Assembly: GCA_039588915.1 (NCBI GenBank)
Contig: JBDGYV010000020.1
Span: forward strand, 1-33,584
Direction of reading: 5' to 3'
Source: CAMYLR01 sp039588915
GTDB lineage: Bacteria; Gemmatimonadota; Gemmatimonadetes; JACCXV01; JAHWKZ01
DNA: 33,584 nt
Positions within the stretch are counted from its first letter, which is position 1. Each line of letters begins with the position of its first letter. This document shows positions 21,783 to 30,445 of this stretch, one piece after another. A program made the translations under genes and the position numbers. The notes below the pieces were generated by a model, which saw nothing but the letters and a program-made list of their open reading frames with translations, was not told the origin of the DNA and searched no databases.

Positions 21783-23036
21783 TTAGCCGTCCCACCGATG
21801 AACGACAAGCGCGGAGTTCTTCGAGCCAAACGCGATACAATTGACAACTGCGACCTCGAGATCCGCCGAGCGACCCTCGTTGGGGACGTAATCCAGATCG
21901 CATACTGGGTCCGGGTGCTTGTAGTTGATCGTGGGTGGTAGCCAGCCAGTTCGCACGGCCTCAATCGTCTCGACCAGGCCGGCCGCGCCGCACGCTCCCT
22001 GGGGGTGGCCGATCATCGACTTGAGCGCCGAAGTCGGCACATCGGGCCGGTCGGCCAGCACCAGCCGGATGGCATGGGACTCGATCCGGTCGTTTAGCTC
22101 TGTGGCCGTTCCGTGGAGGTTGACGTAGTCGACTTGTTCGGGCGTTACGCCGGCATCATCCAGCGCGACGGTGATCGCCCGGGCAGCCTCCTCGCCCTCG
22201 GGCTCGGGTCGAACCCGATGGTAGGCATCGCAGGTCGTCCCGTACCCAGTCAACTCGCCCAGGATCTCGGCGCCACGCTTGCGCGCGCTGGCCAGCGTCT
22301 CGAGCACCAACATCCAAGCCCCCTCACCCATTACAAAACCATCACGATCGACGTTGAAGGGCCGTGACGCGCTGGTGGGGTCGCCGTTACGCGTGGTCAT
22401 CGTTCCCATCCGACAGAAGCCAGCCATCACTCCGGGCACAATGCACGCCTCGGCTCCTCCGGTGATGATCCGATTAGCCCATCCCGAGCGGAGTGCCTGC
22501 AGCGCGTACCCCGTGGCATCCGAAGCCGACGTGCATCCGGTCGACACAACGTGACTCATGCCCCGCAGGTTGAAAGCCATCGAGATCTCGCTGGATAACA
22601 TGCCGACAAACGATGCCACGACGGCATACGGGCTCATCTTGCGGTAGCCCTCACTGAAGTATGTCTCGTACTGCTCCTCGCCGAACGCGATGCCCGCTGC
22701 TCCGGTTCCGATCAGCACACCGGTTCGCTGTCGCTCGTCAGTGGTGAGTCGATCGGGATCGATGTGCGCATCCAACAGCGCTTCCTGGGTCGCCGCCAGC
22801 GCCATCGCGACAACGCGCATGTGATAGCGACCGAGCCGGTGTGGCAGGTGAGCCTCGACGTCAAACCCGTTCACTTCGCCAGCGACCTTGCAGGGGATCG
22901 TCGCCGGGTCGAACTGTGTGATTGCGCCGGTTCCGCTCGTACCAGCCGCGCACGCCTTCCAGAAACTCCGCCGGCCGATCCCATTCGGACTGACGGCGCC
23001 CATGCCAGTGACTACGACGCGGTCGGTGTCGCTCAT
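21783..23036 (-). CDS. Beta-ketoacyl-ACP synthase, KS-alpha/FabF-like
   Basis: This 417-residue condensing enzyme has a complete Cys-His-His site: C168 in VVSTGCTSASDATGYAL, H308 in VNLHGTATELND and H344 in LKSMIGHPQGACGAAG. The active-site context STGCTS, ASRPFNVDRDGFVMGEGA and HPDPVCDLDYVPNEGR is closer in spelling to the KS-alpha subunit of type II aromatic polyketide synthases and related stand-alone synthases than to E. coli FabF. No chain-length factor, acyl carrier protein or ketoreductase gene is adjacent, so a fatty acid elongation or specialised lipid role is as likely as a polyketide one. The ATG at 23036 is divergent from the ThiF gene at 23116. It is convergent with the M50 gene, 15 bases apart. 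Confidence 0.88.
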   Translation of the reverse strand: MSDTDRVVVTGMGAVSPNGIGRRSFWKACAAGTSGTGAITQFDPATIPCKVAGEVNGFDVEAHLPHRLGRYHMRVVAMALAATQEALLDAHIDPDRLTTDERQRTGVLIGTGAAGIAFGEEQYETYFSEGYRKMSPYAVVASFVGMLSSEISMAFNLRGMSHVVSTGCTSASDATGYALQALRSGWANRIITGGAEACIVPGVMAGFCRMGTMTTRNGDPTSASRPFNVDRDGFVMGEGAWMLVLETLASARKRGAEILGELTGYGTTCDAYHRVRPEPEGEEAARAITVALDDAGVTPEQVDYVNLHGTATELNDRIESHAIRLVLADRPDVPTSALKSMIGHPQGACGAAGLVETIEAVRTGWLPPTINYKHPDPVCDLDYVPNEGRSADLEVAVVNCIAFGSKNSALVVHRWDG

Positions 23037-23115
23037 GGGGCCCGAATATAGAACGAGGGCTGGAGGTTCCAGCCCGGCCCGTGGCGCGTGGCATTGTCGG
23101 TCGTAACTTCGGTTG

Positions 23116-24141
23116 ATGAGTCACGAACGATACGCGCGGCAACGGATACTCCCCGAGATCGGGTCCCGGGGACAGCAGCACCTTGCAGACGCCCACGCGG
23201 TGTTGGTGGGTTGCGGCGCGCTGGGCTCCCATCAGGCGCAGTTACTGACGCGAGCCGGAGTCGGCTGGTTGACGATCATCGATCGCGACCTGGTCGAGCG
23301 GTCGAACCTCCAGCGACAAGTTCTGTTCACCGACAGCGATGCCGAAGCCGAAACCCCCAAAGCGATAGCCGCTGAGCGTGCGCTTCGTGCCGTCAATCCG
23401 GACGTGCGGATCGAGGGCATCGTCGACGATCTCAACGCGGTTACCGCCGATCAACTCTTGTCCGATGCGGACGTACTGTGCGACGGCACCGACAACTTCG
23501 AGACCCGGTACCTGATCAACGATTTCTCGGTTCGCGAAGGCGTTCCGTGGGTGTACGGCGGAGTGGTGGCGACCGGTGGCCTCGTCTTGCCGGTGGTGCC
23601 CGGTCGAACACCGTGCTTGAGATGCGTGTTTGAAAACCCACCACCACCGGGTTCACTGCCAACTTGTGATACCGCCGGTGTGCTCGGCTCGGCTGCCGCC
23701 GTGATTGCCGGCCTCCAGACGACCGAGACATTGAAAATTCTAGTCGGCGCCGAGGAGCAGTTGCTGAACGGCCTGGTGCGTTACGATGCCTGGGCCGGAG
23801 AGTTCACAACAGTACGGACGGGGCCGCCACGAGCTGAGTGCACGACGTGTGGAAAGCGCGACTTCGAGTACCTCGAGGGAGGCCGGGCATCGGGCGCGCT
23901 GCGGTTGTGTGGCAGGGACGCGATCCAACTCCTGCCAGGTGAAGGTCTGCCGCCACCTCAGCTGTCGGTGATCGCTGCCCGGCTCGAGCGGGAGTGGGAC
24001 GTCACCGTCAACGAGTACTTCCTGCGGGCGCGACGCAACGGGATAACCCTGCACCTGTTCCGTGATGGACGGCTGATCGCCGACGGCACGACCGACGAGA
24101 CCGAAGCACGGAGCCTGTATGCCAAAGTCATCGGGACATAA
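23116..24141 (+). CDS. ThiF/MoeB/HesA-family adenylyltransferase (E1-like)
   Basis: This 341-residue E1-like enzyme is expected to adenylate the C-terminus of a small ubiquitin-like sulfur carrier (ThiS or MoaD type). The N-terminal RYARQRILPEIGSRGQQHL and nucleotide loop VGCGALGSHQ (G32, G34, G37) are typical. IDRDLVERSNLQRQVLF carries the ATP-contact arginines. C184 in LPTCDTAGVLGS is the expected catalytic cysteine, and a zinc site is formed by C167/C170 and C242/C245. About 90 extra C-terminal residues form a small beta-rich domain resembling the tail of some ThiF proteins rather than a rhodanese domain. The ATG at 23116 follows a TTG that is also in frame. Whether it serves thiamine or molybdopterin synthesis cannot be decided. 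It overlaps the next gene by 23 bases. Confidence 0.9.
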   Translation: MSHERYARQRILPEIGSRGQQHLADAHAVLVGCGALGSHQAQLLTRAGVGWLTIIDRDLVERSNLQRQVLFTDSDAEAETPKAIAAERALRAVNPDVRIEGIVDDLNAVTADQLLSDADVLCDGTDNFETRYLINDFSVREGVPWVYGGVVATGGLVLPVVPGRTPCLRCVFENPPPPGSLPTCDTAGVLGSAAAVIAGLQTTETLKILVGAEEQLLNGLVRYDAWAGEFTTVRTGPPRAECTTCGKRDFEYLEGGRASGALRLCGRDAIQLLPGEGLPPPQLSVIAARLEREWDVTVNEYFLRARRNGITLHLFRDGRLIADGTTDETEARSLYAKVIGT

Positions 24142-24712
24142 GCAGGAGCGCGAACAGCGTTCCAGCTGGCGCCTGCGCCGCTCGACGCAGCGAACGTTGA
24201 TCGTCTTGGTGCTTGCGATCGCAGGCCTGGGAATCGAATACTGCAGGGACGATGGGGGGGATGAACCAAGCGGAGCCGTATCGACCGATCGCAAGCGATT
24301 CGAAGACCAGGTTTTTCGCATCGATCACGTGATCGACGGTGACACCGCGATTCTCTCGGACGGAACCACGGTGCGGTTCATCGGGATCGATGCCCCCGAG
24401 ATGGTGCCAGTCCAGCAATGTGGCGCTGCGGAGGCGACCCGACTGAATCGCAACCTGCTCGACGACCAGACCGTTACGGTACGGCTCGACCCGGCCGAGA
24501 CTCGCGATCGCTTCGGCAGATTGCTGGCTTATCTAGAGCGCGAAGACACGATCGTAAACGTCGAACTCGTTCGGTCGGGGTGGGTGTGCGCGTTCCCGTT
24601 TGCCGACACCCGGAGATTCCGCGCTGAGATCTCCGCCGCCGAAGCCGAGGCCCAAGCCGCGGGCCGGGGCGTGTGGGAGGGGTGCCCAACAATCCCACGT
24701 GGCTGTCCCTGA
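24119..24712 (+). CDS. Membrane-anchored thermonuclease (SNase-like) family protein
   Basis: This 197-residue protein has a basic N-terminus, one membrane helix at about residues 26-39 (TLIVLVLAIAGLGI) and an SNase domain at about 62-190 facing outward. The calcium/catalytic residues of staphylococcal nuclease are kept: DGDT (D73, D75), R86 and E94 in VRFIGIDAPE, and R134 in RDRFGRLLAYL. GWVCAFPFADTRRFRAEISA and AQAAGRGVWEGC match the end of the domain. It should cleave DNA or RNA in the periplasm, for example for nutrient scavenging; this is inference. It begins within the ThiF gene (23-base overlap) and its TGA overlaps the ATG of the histidine kinase gene (TGATG). Confidence 0.9.
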   Translation: MPKSSGHKQEREQRSSWRLRRSTQRTLIVLVLAIAGLGIEYCRDDGGDEPSGAVSTDRKRFEDQVFRIDHVIDGDTAILSDGTTVRFIGIDAPEMVPVQQCGAAEATRLNRNLLDDQTVTVRLDPAETRDRFGRLLAYLEREDTIVNVELVRSGWVCAFPFADTRRFRAEISAAEAEAQAAGRGVWEGCPTIPRGCP

Positions 24713-26472
24713 TGATCGCTAGCGCCGACCCACACACCCTCGCGCTATTCGCCGTCTTGGCGACGCTGTTTTTCTATCTCTATTGGCAACACCGGATGGT
24801 GCAGTTTCTCCTGTGGGGGCTCGCTTGGGTCGTCCTATTGGTGCGCCACATGATCGCCTTCCTGTATGAACCGCCTCTGCTCCCGTGGCTGGGTCTGGAC
24901 ATCTTTCTGCTTTCACTTGCCGGTGGACTCGTCTTCTTGGGTGGGTTGGCGATCGCCGCCTCGTCTCAGTTGGGTCGTCCCCGGGCAGCCTTGATCGGGC
25001 TCGGTGTGGGCCTGCTCATGGTGTTGGCGGTCGTCGCCATCGTCGAGCTGTTGCCCCAGTCCGTACGACCGTGGACGACTACGCTCGGTGCCGTTGGGGC
25101 GTTGTGGATTGCCGCTGGTTGGATGGTCGATCGCTTTGGGCGGCGCAAAACTCCGACCGGAGCTCCGGTAGCCGGCCTAGCGCTGGTGGCTTGGGGGGCC
25201 CTGCTACCGGTCAGCTGGGCGTTGGCCGCAGAGCCGACCCCTCCGGCCTGGCTACCCTCCATGGAGATCGGCCTGTATGTGATCCTGGCGGTGGGGATGA
25301 TCATCCTCGGCGTCGAAGAGGCACGTCTCGTATTCGCGCCGCGCGGCATGCTCGACGAGGATCCGAACCTGATCGTCGTCTACCAGGGAGAAAAGTACTT
25401 GTTCTCAAACCGGACTTTTGAACAACGAACCGGGTGGAGCTTCCGAGACCTGGATCGTCAAGAACCGTTCGAGTACATCGCCGAGGAGTACCGAGAGGAG
25501 GCCGCGAGTCGTCTCCGCGGCCTGCTCGACGGAGAACACTTCGATACGGGTTTCGAAGTCGAGATCGTGCGCTCCAACGGGGAGATCGTACCGGTTGTCG
25601 TTTTCGGCGATTCGATCGCTTGGGAAGGACGGTCGGCGATCAAGTTCGAGTTGATTGATCTCACCGAGCAGCGAAGAATCGAAGCTGAGGTTCGGGCGAT
25701 GAACGCCGAGCTCACCGAAATCAACGCGGAGCTCGAGAGTACGAACGAGCTACAGTCGGAGTTTCTCTCCAACACGAGTCACGAGCTCAAGACGCCGCTG
25801 ACCTCGATCATCGCCAATACCGAGATCCTGGAGTACGAGATGTGCGGCCCGGTGAACGAGGAGCAGCGGCGGATCCTGAGCAGCATCGGTCGCAACAGTC
25901 AACACCTGCTCGAAATGATCTCGCAGCTGCTGGATTTCGCGCGCCAGGAGGAGGGGCATACACCGATCAAGTACGAGCAGGTCGACCTCGAGGTGTTGAT
26001 CGGCTCGGTGGTCGAAACGGTGAAACCGCTCGAGGCCGGCGGGCTTCGCTTCGTTGTGGACATCGATGATCGGCTGGAGCCATGCTACTTGGATGGGGAG
26101 AAGATCTACCGGGTCTATCTGAACCTTGTGGAGAACGCGGTCAAGTTCTCGAACGAGGGCGAGATACGGGTCTCGGTGCGGCTCGTCAATGGCGAGTTTG
26201 AAGGATCAGTGTCCGACCAGGGGATCGGCATCCCGGTCGAGAAACTGGACGAGATCTTCGAGGCCTTTCGTCAGGTCGATGCATCGCCGACGAGAGCCTA
26301 TCAAGGCGTGGGTCTGGGCCTCGCCATCACCCGTCAGCTGATAGAGCTCCACGGCGGACGGATCTGGGCTGAGTCGGAGGCTGGCGAGGGCAGCGTGATG
26401 CGATTCCGCATCCCGTACCTGCTGCGGGAACCGGAGCATGTGGTCGAGGCGGGTGCGGCACCCACCGCCTGA
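24712..26472 (+). CDS. Membrane PAS-domain sensor histidine kinase (orphan)
   Basis: This 586-residue kinase begins with about seven hydrophobic segments over residues 8-210, similar in layout to MASE-type integral sensor regions. A PAS domain follows at about 225-325 (NLIVVYQGEKYLFSNRTFEQ, TGWSFRDL). A coiled-coil stretch (AEVRAMNAELTEINAELEST) links to the kinase core. The phosphoacceptor is H357 in SNTSHELKTPLTSIIAN. The N box is YLNLVENAVKFSNEGE, the G1 box is VSDQGIGIPVEKLDEIFEAF and the G2 box is YQGVGLGLAITRQLIELHGG. No response regulator gene is next to it, so the partner is unknown. ATG 24712 is preferred over GTG 24673, which overlaps more of the nuclease gene. Confidence 0.93.
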   Translation: MIASADPHTLALFAVLATLFFYLYWQHRMVQFLLWGLAWVVLLVRHMIAFLYEPPLLPWLGLDIFLLSLAGGLVFLGGLAIAASSQLGRPRAALIGLGVGLLMVLAVVAIVELLPQSVRPWTTTLGAVGALWIAAGWMVDRFGRRKTPTGAPVAGLALVAWGALLPVSWALAAEPTPPAWLPSMEIGLYVILAVGMIILGVEEARLVFAPRGMLDEDPNLIVVYQGEKYLFSNRTFEQRTGWSFRDLDRQEPFEYIAEEYREEAASRLRGLLDGEHFDTGFEVEIVRSNGEIVPVVVFGDSIAWEGRSAIKFELIDLTEQRRIEAEVRAMNAELTEINAELESTNELQSEFLSNTSHELKTPLTSIIANTEILEYEMCGPVNEEQRRILSSIGRNSQHLLEMISQLLDFARQEEGHTPIKYEQVDLEVLIGSVVETVKPLEAGGLRFVVDIDDRLEPCYLDGEKIYRVYLNLVENAVKFSNEGEIRVSVRLVNGEFEGSVSDQGIGIPVEKLDEIFEAFRQVDASPTRAYQGVGLGLAITRQLIELHGGRIWAESEAGEGSVMRFRIPYLLREPEHVVEAGAAPTA

Positions 26473-26584
26473 ACCGACCTCCGGGGTCCGGTTGCCAGGC
26501 CAGCGCGGTCCTCTATCTTCGATTGCAGTCTCTTCACGACCCGGTTCAGCCTGTCGTCGCGGCTGAAGCCGGGCCCAACCGGTT

Positions 26585-26917
26585 GTGACTGTGGAAGATC
26601 TACTGTTTGAGCGGCTCGACCGAATGCAGTCCCGCGTCGAGCCAGAGATCGTTCTTCAAGATCTGTACTTTATCGATCGCGTCGTGCGTCCGATCGCGGG
26701 CCCGCAGGGCGACGATTACCGCATCCCATACCTCGCCGAAGCGCTTGAGGAACGAGGCTTCTTTGATTCGGGAGATGAGAATTGGGAAGCAATCGACGTG
26801 TACTCTGACCTTTGTGACCTGTGTGGAATCCGATCGTACGCTGCGCTCGATGTCGTGCTGACTCGCTTCCGCGACTACCGAACCGCCCGTCAGGCGGCGT
26901 CGGTCGAGAACCGCTGA
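26585..26917 (+). CDS. Small hypothetical protein
   Basis: This is a protein of about 110 residues that I do not recognise. It starts at GTG 26585 or GTG 26591 and has no obvious ribosome-binding site. Composition is acidic and helix-rich (EDLLFERLDRMQSRVEPEIV, PYLAEALEERGFFDSGDENW). There are two cysteines in DLCDLCGIRSY, which are too close and too few for a clear zinc site. It lies 112 bases after the kinase gene and 19 before the mgtC-like gene, in the same orientation. Codon use resembles its neighbours. Confidence 0.6.
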   Translation: MTVEDLLFERLDRMQSRVEPEIVLQDLYFIDRVVRPIAGPQGDDYRIPYLAEALEERGFFDSGDENWEAIDVYSDLCDLCGIRSYAALDVVLTRFRDYRTARQAASVENR

Positions 26918-26936
26918 GCCGAATCGTTCACGCCCA

Positions 26937-27608
26937 ATGAGTGAGTTCCTTAACACCGAGCTGTGGGCAAAGCTCCTGCTTGCGCTCGCCTGTGGCGCGG
27001 CGATCGGCATGGAGCGCCAGATTCGCGACAAGCCCGCTGGGGCTCGCACAAACATGCTGATCTGCGTGGGGTCGACGCTGATCACGATGGTGTCGATACA
27101 TGTCGCGCTGTCGTACGCGGAGCGCGGCATCAACATCAGTGACCCTGGGAGGATCGCCGCCCAGATCGTGACGGGCGTGGGCTTTATCGGCGCCGGTACG
27201 ATCATCCAGGCTAGGGGCGCGGTGCATGGCCTGACGACGGCGGCGACAATCTGGGTCATGGCCGGCATCGGTCTGGCGATCGGGAGCGGCTTCTACGCTC
27301 CGGCCATTGTGACAACCGTCTTGATACTGCTGATCCTATGGGCGCTGCGATGGCTCGGACGGCATACCGCTCGCCCGCAGCGATTCGTGGAGTTCCGCGT
27401 TGGCGCCAGTCGGAAGGCGGGTGTCCTGGCGGCCATTCAGGATGCCACGGCAGCAGCCAATCTGGACGTCGACGAGGTTCGCCTCGCGCGCGTCGGCGAG
27501 GGGATGACCGTCGAGTTCGCCGCAGTGTGCACGCGGCAGGTGCGTGACCAGCTACTCGAGCGGTTGCTCGCGGTCGATGCCGTCGAGGACGTCCAAGCTC
27601 ACGCGTGA
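26937..27608 (+). CDS. MgtC/SapB family membrane protein
   Basis: This 223-residue inner-membrane protein has four to five hydrophobic helices and a cytoplasmic C-terminal domain of about 75 residues. Family motifs are visible: GAAIGMERQIRDKPAGARTN near the N-terminus, IAAQIVTGVGFIGAGTIIQA and GLTTAATIWVMAGIGLAIGS. In Salmonella MgtC inhibits the F-type ATP synthase and supports growth at low magnesium; most family members have no tested function. The C-terminal part (VEFRVGASRKAGVLAAIQDA) looks like an ACT-type ligand-binding fold. Its TGA overlaps the GTG of the DapA-like gene (GTGA). Confidence 0.92.
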   Translation: MSEFLNTELWAKLLLALACGAAIGMERQIRDKPAGARTNMLICVGSTLITMVSIHVALSYAERGINISDPGRIAAQIVTGVGFIGAGTIIQARGAVHGLTTAATIWVMAGIGLAIGSGFYAPAIVTTVLILLILWALRWLGRHTARPQRFVEFRVGASRKAGVLAAIQDATAAANLDVDEVRLARVGEGMTVEFAAVCTRQVRDQLLERLLAVDAVEDVQAHA

Positions 27609-28495
27609 GCCATCAACCAAAGAGCCTGTTCGTTCCGGTCACCACACCTTTTGGTGACGACGGAGAAGTCGATCTCGATCGATTCACCGAACAGATCCGG
27701 ATCTACAGCGGTTACGCGCTGTCGGGGGTGATCGTCTTTGGCACCAGCGGCGAGGGTCCGTTGCTTGAGGCCGACGAGGAGCCAGCGCTGCTCGAAGCGG
27801 CCAAGCGCGTGTTACCAAGAGAGTGGAAGCTGATCGTGCAAGTTGGACGCGAGAGCGTGCGTGCCTCCCGCTTGGCAGCGGAGCGGGCGAGCGCGGCTGG
27901 AGCCGACGCGTTGCTATGTCTGCCGCCGCGTTACTACGCGCTCAACGACGTCGTGATCGCCAATCACTTTCGAGCGGTTCACGCAGCGACCCAGCTGCCG
28001 CTGCTCGCGTACCATTTCCCGGTTCGATCAAAGGTCGACCTCCGAGCCGAGTTGCTGATCGAGCTGGGTCGGGAGGAGACGATCTCGGGCATCAAGGACT
28101 CGGCCGGAGATCTAGCGCTTGAGACGTCGCTGCGACGCGACCTGGGAGCCGACTTCGCGATCCTGTGCGGCAAGGCATCGGCGGTTGCGGAAGCGCTTGC
28201 TGCCGGCGCTGATGGGGCGATCCTAGCGGTGGCAGACGTCGCCCCGGAGACGGTGCTGACGTTGTTCGACGCTCACCAAGCGGCCGACGCGGCGGGGGTC
28301 ATCGAGGCGCAGGCGTCACTGCTCCCGTTGGCTGAAGCATGCGGACCGAAGTTCGGCATCGCCGGGATCAAAGCCGCACTTGACGCCCGCGGCTGGCCGG
28401 GCGGCGGCGACCCGCGTCCACCGCTTTTGCCGCTTGGCAATGGCGATCGCGAATTGGTCACCGCGGCGCTCCAAACGGCGGGCATCGAGTTATGA
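27605..28495 (+). CDS. DapA/HOGA-like class I aldolase (dihydrodipicolinate synthase family)
   Basis: This 296-residue TIM-barrel Schiff-base lyase belongs to the DHDPS/N-acetylneuraminate lyase superfamily. The catalytic lysine is K164 in ISGIKDSAGDLALE and the tyrosine is Y136 in PLLAYHFPVRSKVDL. The pyruvate-binding loop is GVIVFGTSGEGPLLEADEE. GTSGEGP and GIKDSAGD read more like 4-hydroxy-2-oxoglutarate or 2-keto-3-deoxy acid aldolases than the GTTGE/GVKEA pattern of true DapA, so a keto-acid aldolase is the better guess. The last 100 residues are alpha-helical as usual. It is translationally coupled on both sides (GTGA before, ATGA after). Confidence 0.88.
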   Translation: MSHQPKSLFVPVTTPFGDDGEVDLDRFTEQIRIYSGYALSGVIVFGTSGEGPLLEADEEPALLEAAKRVLPREWKLIVQVGRESVRASRLAAERASAAGADALLCLPPRYYALNDVVIANHFRAVHAATQLPLLAYHFPVRSKVDLRAELLIELGREETISGIKDSAGDLALETSLRRDLGADFAILCGKASAVAEALAAGADGAILAVADVAPETVLTLFDAHQAADAAGVIEAQASLLPLAEACGPKFGIAGIKAALDARGWPGGGDPRPPLLPLGNGDRELVTAALQTAGIEL

Positions 28496-29256
28496 GTGCG
28501 GGCGTCGGCAGAGACGAGCTGGTTCAGTACCTCGACGACTACTTGGCGATTCGAGAGTGGGAGGACTCCTCTCTAAACGGGTTGCAGGTGGAGGGAGGCC
28601 CGACTGTCGATCGAGTTGCCCTGGCGACCGACGCCGCGCTGGCCACGTTCTCGCTCGCAGTCGACGCCGGTGCCCAACTGCTGATCGTCCATCACGGTCT
28701 CTTTTGGGGGCAGCCGATCGCCGTCACCGGTACCCACCGGACGCGCTTGGCGACTCTGCTCGACGACGGTGTTTCCCTCTACGCAGCGCATCTGCCGCTC
28801 GACGCCCACCCCGAAGTGGGCAACAACGCCGTGCTGGCAGGACTGGTGGGGCTTACCGAACAGCGACCGTTCGGCCGCTACGGCGGCCGCGAGATCGGGG
28901 TGATGGGTCGGCTGCCACAGACGCTGTCACGAGCGGATCTTGCGGCTCGGCTGGAGGCGCTGCTCGGGACCCCGCCCGACGTCCTGCCGTTCGGCGGTGA
29001 CTCGCTCAACGCGCTGGCGATCGTCTCCGGAGCCGCGGCCGAGATGGTACCCGAAGCAGCTGAAGCCGGCGTCGACGCGTTCGTCACCGGCGAGAGCAGC
29101 CACATCGCTTGGCATATCGCCCGCGAGCATCGGATGAATCTGATTTACGGCGGACACTACGCAACCGAGACCTTGGGCGTGCGAGCGCTCGGCGATCACT
29201 TGGCTGAGCGATTCGGCATCGAGGCGATCTTCCTCGACTCGCCGACTGGGTTCTAG
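28492..29256 (+). CDS. Nif3-like dinuclear metal centre family protein (GTP cyclohydrolase 1 type 2 homolog)
   Basis: This 254-residue protein belongs to the widespread Nif3/YbgI family. Metal ligands are visible as H67-H68 in LLIVHHGLFW, H100 and D104 in YAAHLPLDAHPEVGNN, and a late glutamate/histidine pair in FVTGESSHIAWHIAREH and YGGHYATETLGV. The N-terminal DSSLNGLQVEG matches the family start. Despite the database name it has no confirmed cyclohydrolase activity, and its physiological role is not settled. The inserted YqfO/CutA-like domain of longer members is absent. Its ATG overlaps the aldolase stop and its stop overlaps that of the convergent exchanger gene by CTAG. Confidence 0.93.
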   Translation: MSAGVGRDELVQYLDDYLAIREWEDSSLNGLQVEGGPTVDRVALATDAALATFSLAVDAGAQLLIVHHGLFWGQPIAVTGTHRTRLATLLDDGVSLYAAHLPLDAHPEVGNNAVLAGLVGLTEQRPFGRYGGREIGVMGRLPQTLSRADLAARLEALLGTPPDVLPFGGDSLNALAIVSGAAAEMVPEAAEAGVDAFVTGESSHIAWHIAREHRMNLIYGGHYATETLGVRALGDHLAERFGIEAIFLDSPTGF

Positions 29257-30350
29257 TGCGCGGCTTCCGGTAGGAAGAAAAAAACCGCCGCCAGGATCAA
29301 GTACACCGCTAAGAGTTGAACCCCCTCCAGCCAGTTCGACTCGCCATCCATCGCCACGAGTGAAACGATGATCACCGATAGACCGATGGCCAAGACCTCC
29401 GGCGAGGTGAATACGAGGTTCATGGGCTCTGGCCCGATGGCGTAGCTGAGAAAAACCAGCAAAGGGGCGGCGAAGAGCGCGATCTGCGTGCTGCTCCCAA
29501 TGGCGATGCCAAGAGTGAGATCCATTCGGTCCTCGAGTGCCATCAGTATCGCGGTCGAGTGCTCGGCTGCGTTTCCCACGATGGCAACGACGACGATCCC
29601 GATGAACACCTGGGTCATGCCCAGCGCCTCGGCCGTGGGCTCGACCGCCGAGACGAGGATCTCAGCCAGCCAACTCACGAAGACGGTGGCGACGGTGAGG
29701 ACGATCAGCGAACGCCGGATACTCCAAGTGTGGTGCGACGACTCGACATCCGCGGCTCGGGCGGCGTCTCGAGTGAAGTAATCGGTGTGGGTGTGGAGCG
29801 CGAAGATGAGCGATAGAAAGTACGTCGCTATCAACACGATCCCGATCGCTAGGCTGAGCCGGGCCTCACCTGGGGCCGCTCCAGGACCCGCCAAGTAGTG
29901 ATATGCGGCGGGTGCGATAAGTGCGACAGCTGCCAGGGTCAACGTCGTTGAGCGTGTTCGCGCTCCCGCCCCACTAAAGCTCTGTGTTTTGAACTTCAGC
30001 CCGCCAACGAGCATCGACAGGCCGAGGATGAGCAGGGCGTTGCCAATGATGGAACCGGTCAGCGACGCTTTTACGATCGAGTACAAGCCCTGGCGCAACG
30101 CCAACACGGCAATGATCATCTCGGCCATGTTGCCGAACGTCGCGTTCAGCAGTCCCCCGATACCCTCGGTCGTCTTGTCGGCTAGATGCTCGGTCGCGCG
30201 ACCCATGATCCCCGCCAACGGGATAATCGCGATGGCGGCGAGTGCAAAGATCAGCGTGTGCGACTCTGGCCACGCGTAGCGGACAACGAGCGCGAGCGGT
30301 ACGAAAACCAAGGCCCAGTACAGGATGTTTCGCGCCTGGATCTTCAACAC
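29253..30350 (-). CDS. Calcium/proton exchanger (CAX family)
   Basis: This 365-residue inner-membrane antiporter has about eleven hydrophobic segments and the two alpha-repeats of the CaCA superfamily: GNMAEMIIAVLALRQG at residues 73-88 and GNAAEHSTAILMALEDRMDL at about 259-278. Both carry the conserved acidic residue that binds calcium. The short histidine stretch HTHTDYF at the middle cytoplasmic loop fits a cation-binding link. It should export Ca2+ in exchange for protons. The start is a GTG at 30350; the GGAGGT site is directly next to it, so a TTG at 30347, with four bases of spacing, may be the real start. Its promoter must lie in the 139-base gap shared with purA. Confidence 0.92.
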   Translation of the reverse strand: MLKIQARNILYWALVFVPLALVVRYAWPESHTLIFALAAIAIIPLAGIMGRATEHLADKTTEGIGGLLNATFGNMAEMIIAVLALRQGLYSIVKASLTGSIIGNALLILGLSMLVGGLKFKTQSFSGAGARTRSTTLTLAAVALIAPAAYHYLAGPGAAPGEARLSLAIGIVLIATYFLSLIFALHTHTDYFTRDAARAADVESSHHTWSIRRSLIVLTVATVFVSWLAEILVSAVEPTAEALGMTQVFIGIVVVAIVGNAAEHSTAILMALEDRMDLTLGIAIGSSTQIALFAAPLLVFLSYAIGPEPMNLVFTSPEVLAIGLSVIIVSLVAMDGESNWLEGVQLLAVYLILAAVFFFLPEAAH

Positions 30351-30417
30351 ACCTCCGCGAGCTCAGGGATCGATTTGACGAGCGCTAGCAGAACGCAGCA
30401 CCTTAGGGGAGTGCGTT

Positions 30418-30445
30418 CGCGCCCTGGTTCGGGCGCGTTTTCTTT
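30418..30445 (+). terminator. Intrinsic terminator-like hairpin in the purA leader
   Basis: CGCGCCC (30418-30424) pairs perfectly with GGGCGCG (30431-30437) around TGGTTC, and TTTTCTTT follows at once. It lies 45 bases before the purA ATG, while the nearest upstream gene is divergent. It therefore has no read-through transcript to end unless transcription starts nearby. A TTGACG at 30375-30380 could be part of a plus-strand promoter; the -10 box is not clear. It may be an attenuator of purA or a guard against antisense transcription. Confidence 0.65.

Noticed and set aside
26473..26500. AACCG-ACC / GGT-CCGGTT hairpin after the histidine kinase gene
   Set aside because: A bulged stem is possible but no U-tract follows, so termination is not supported.
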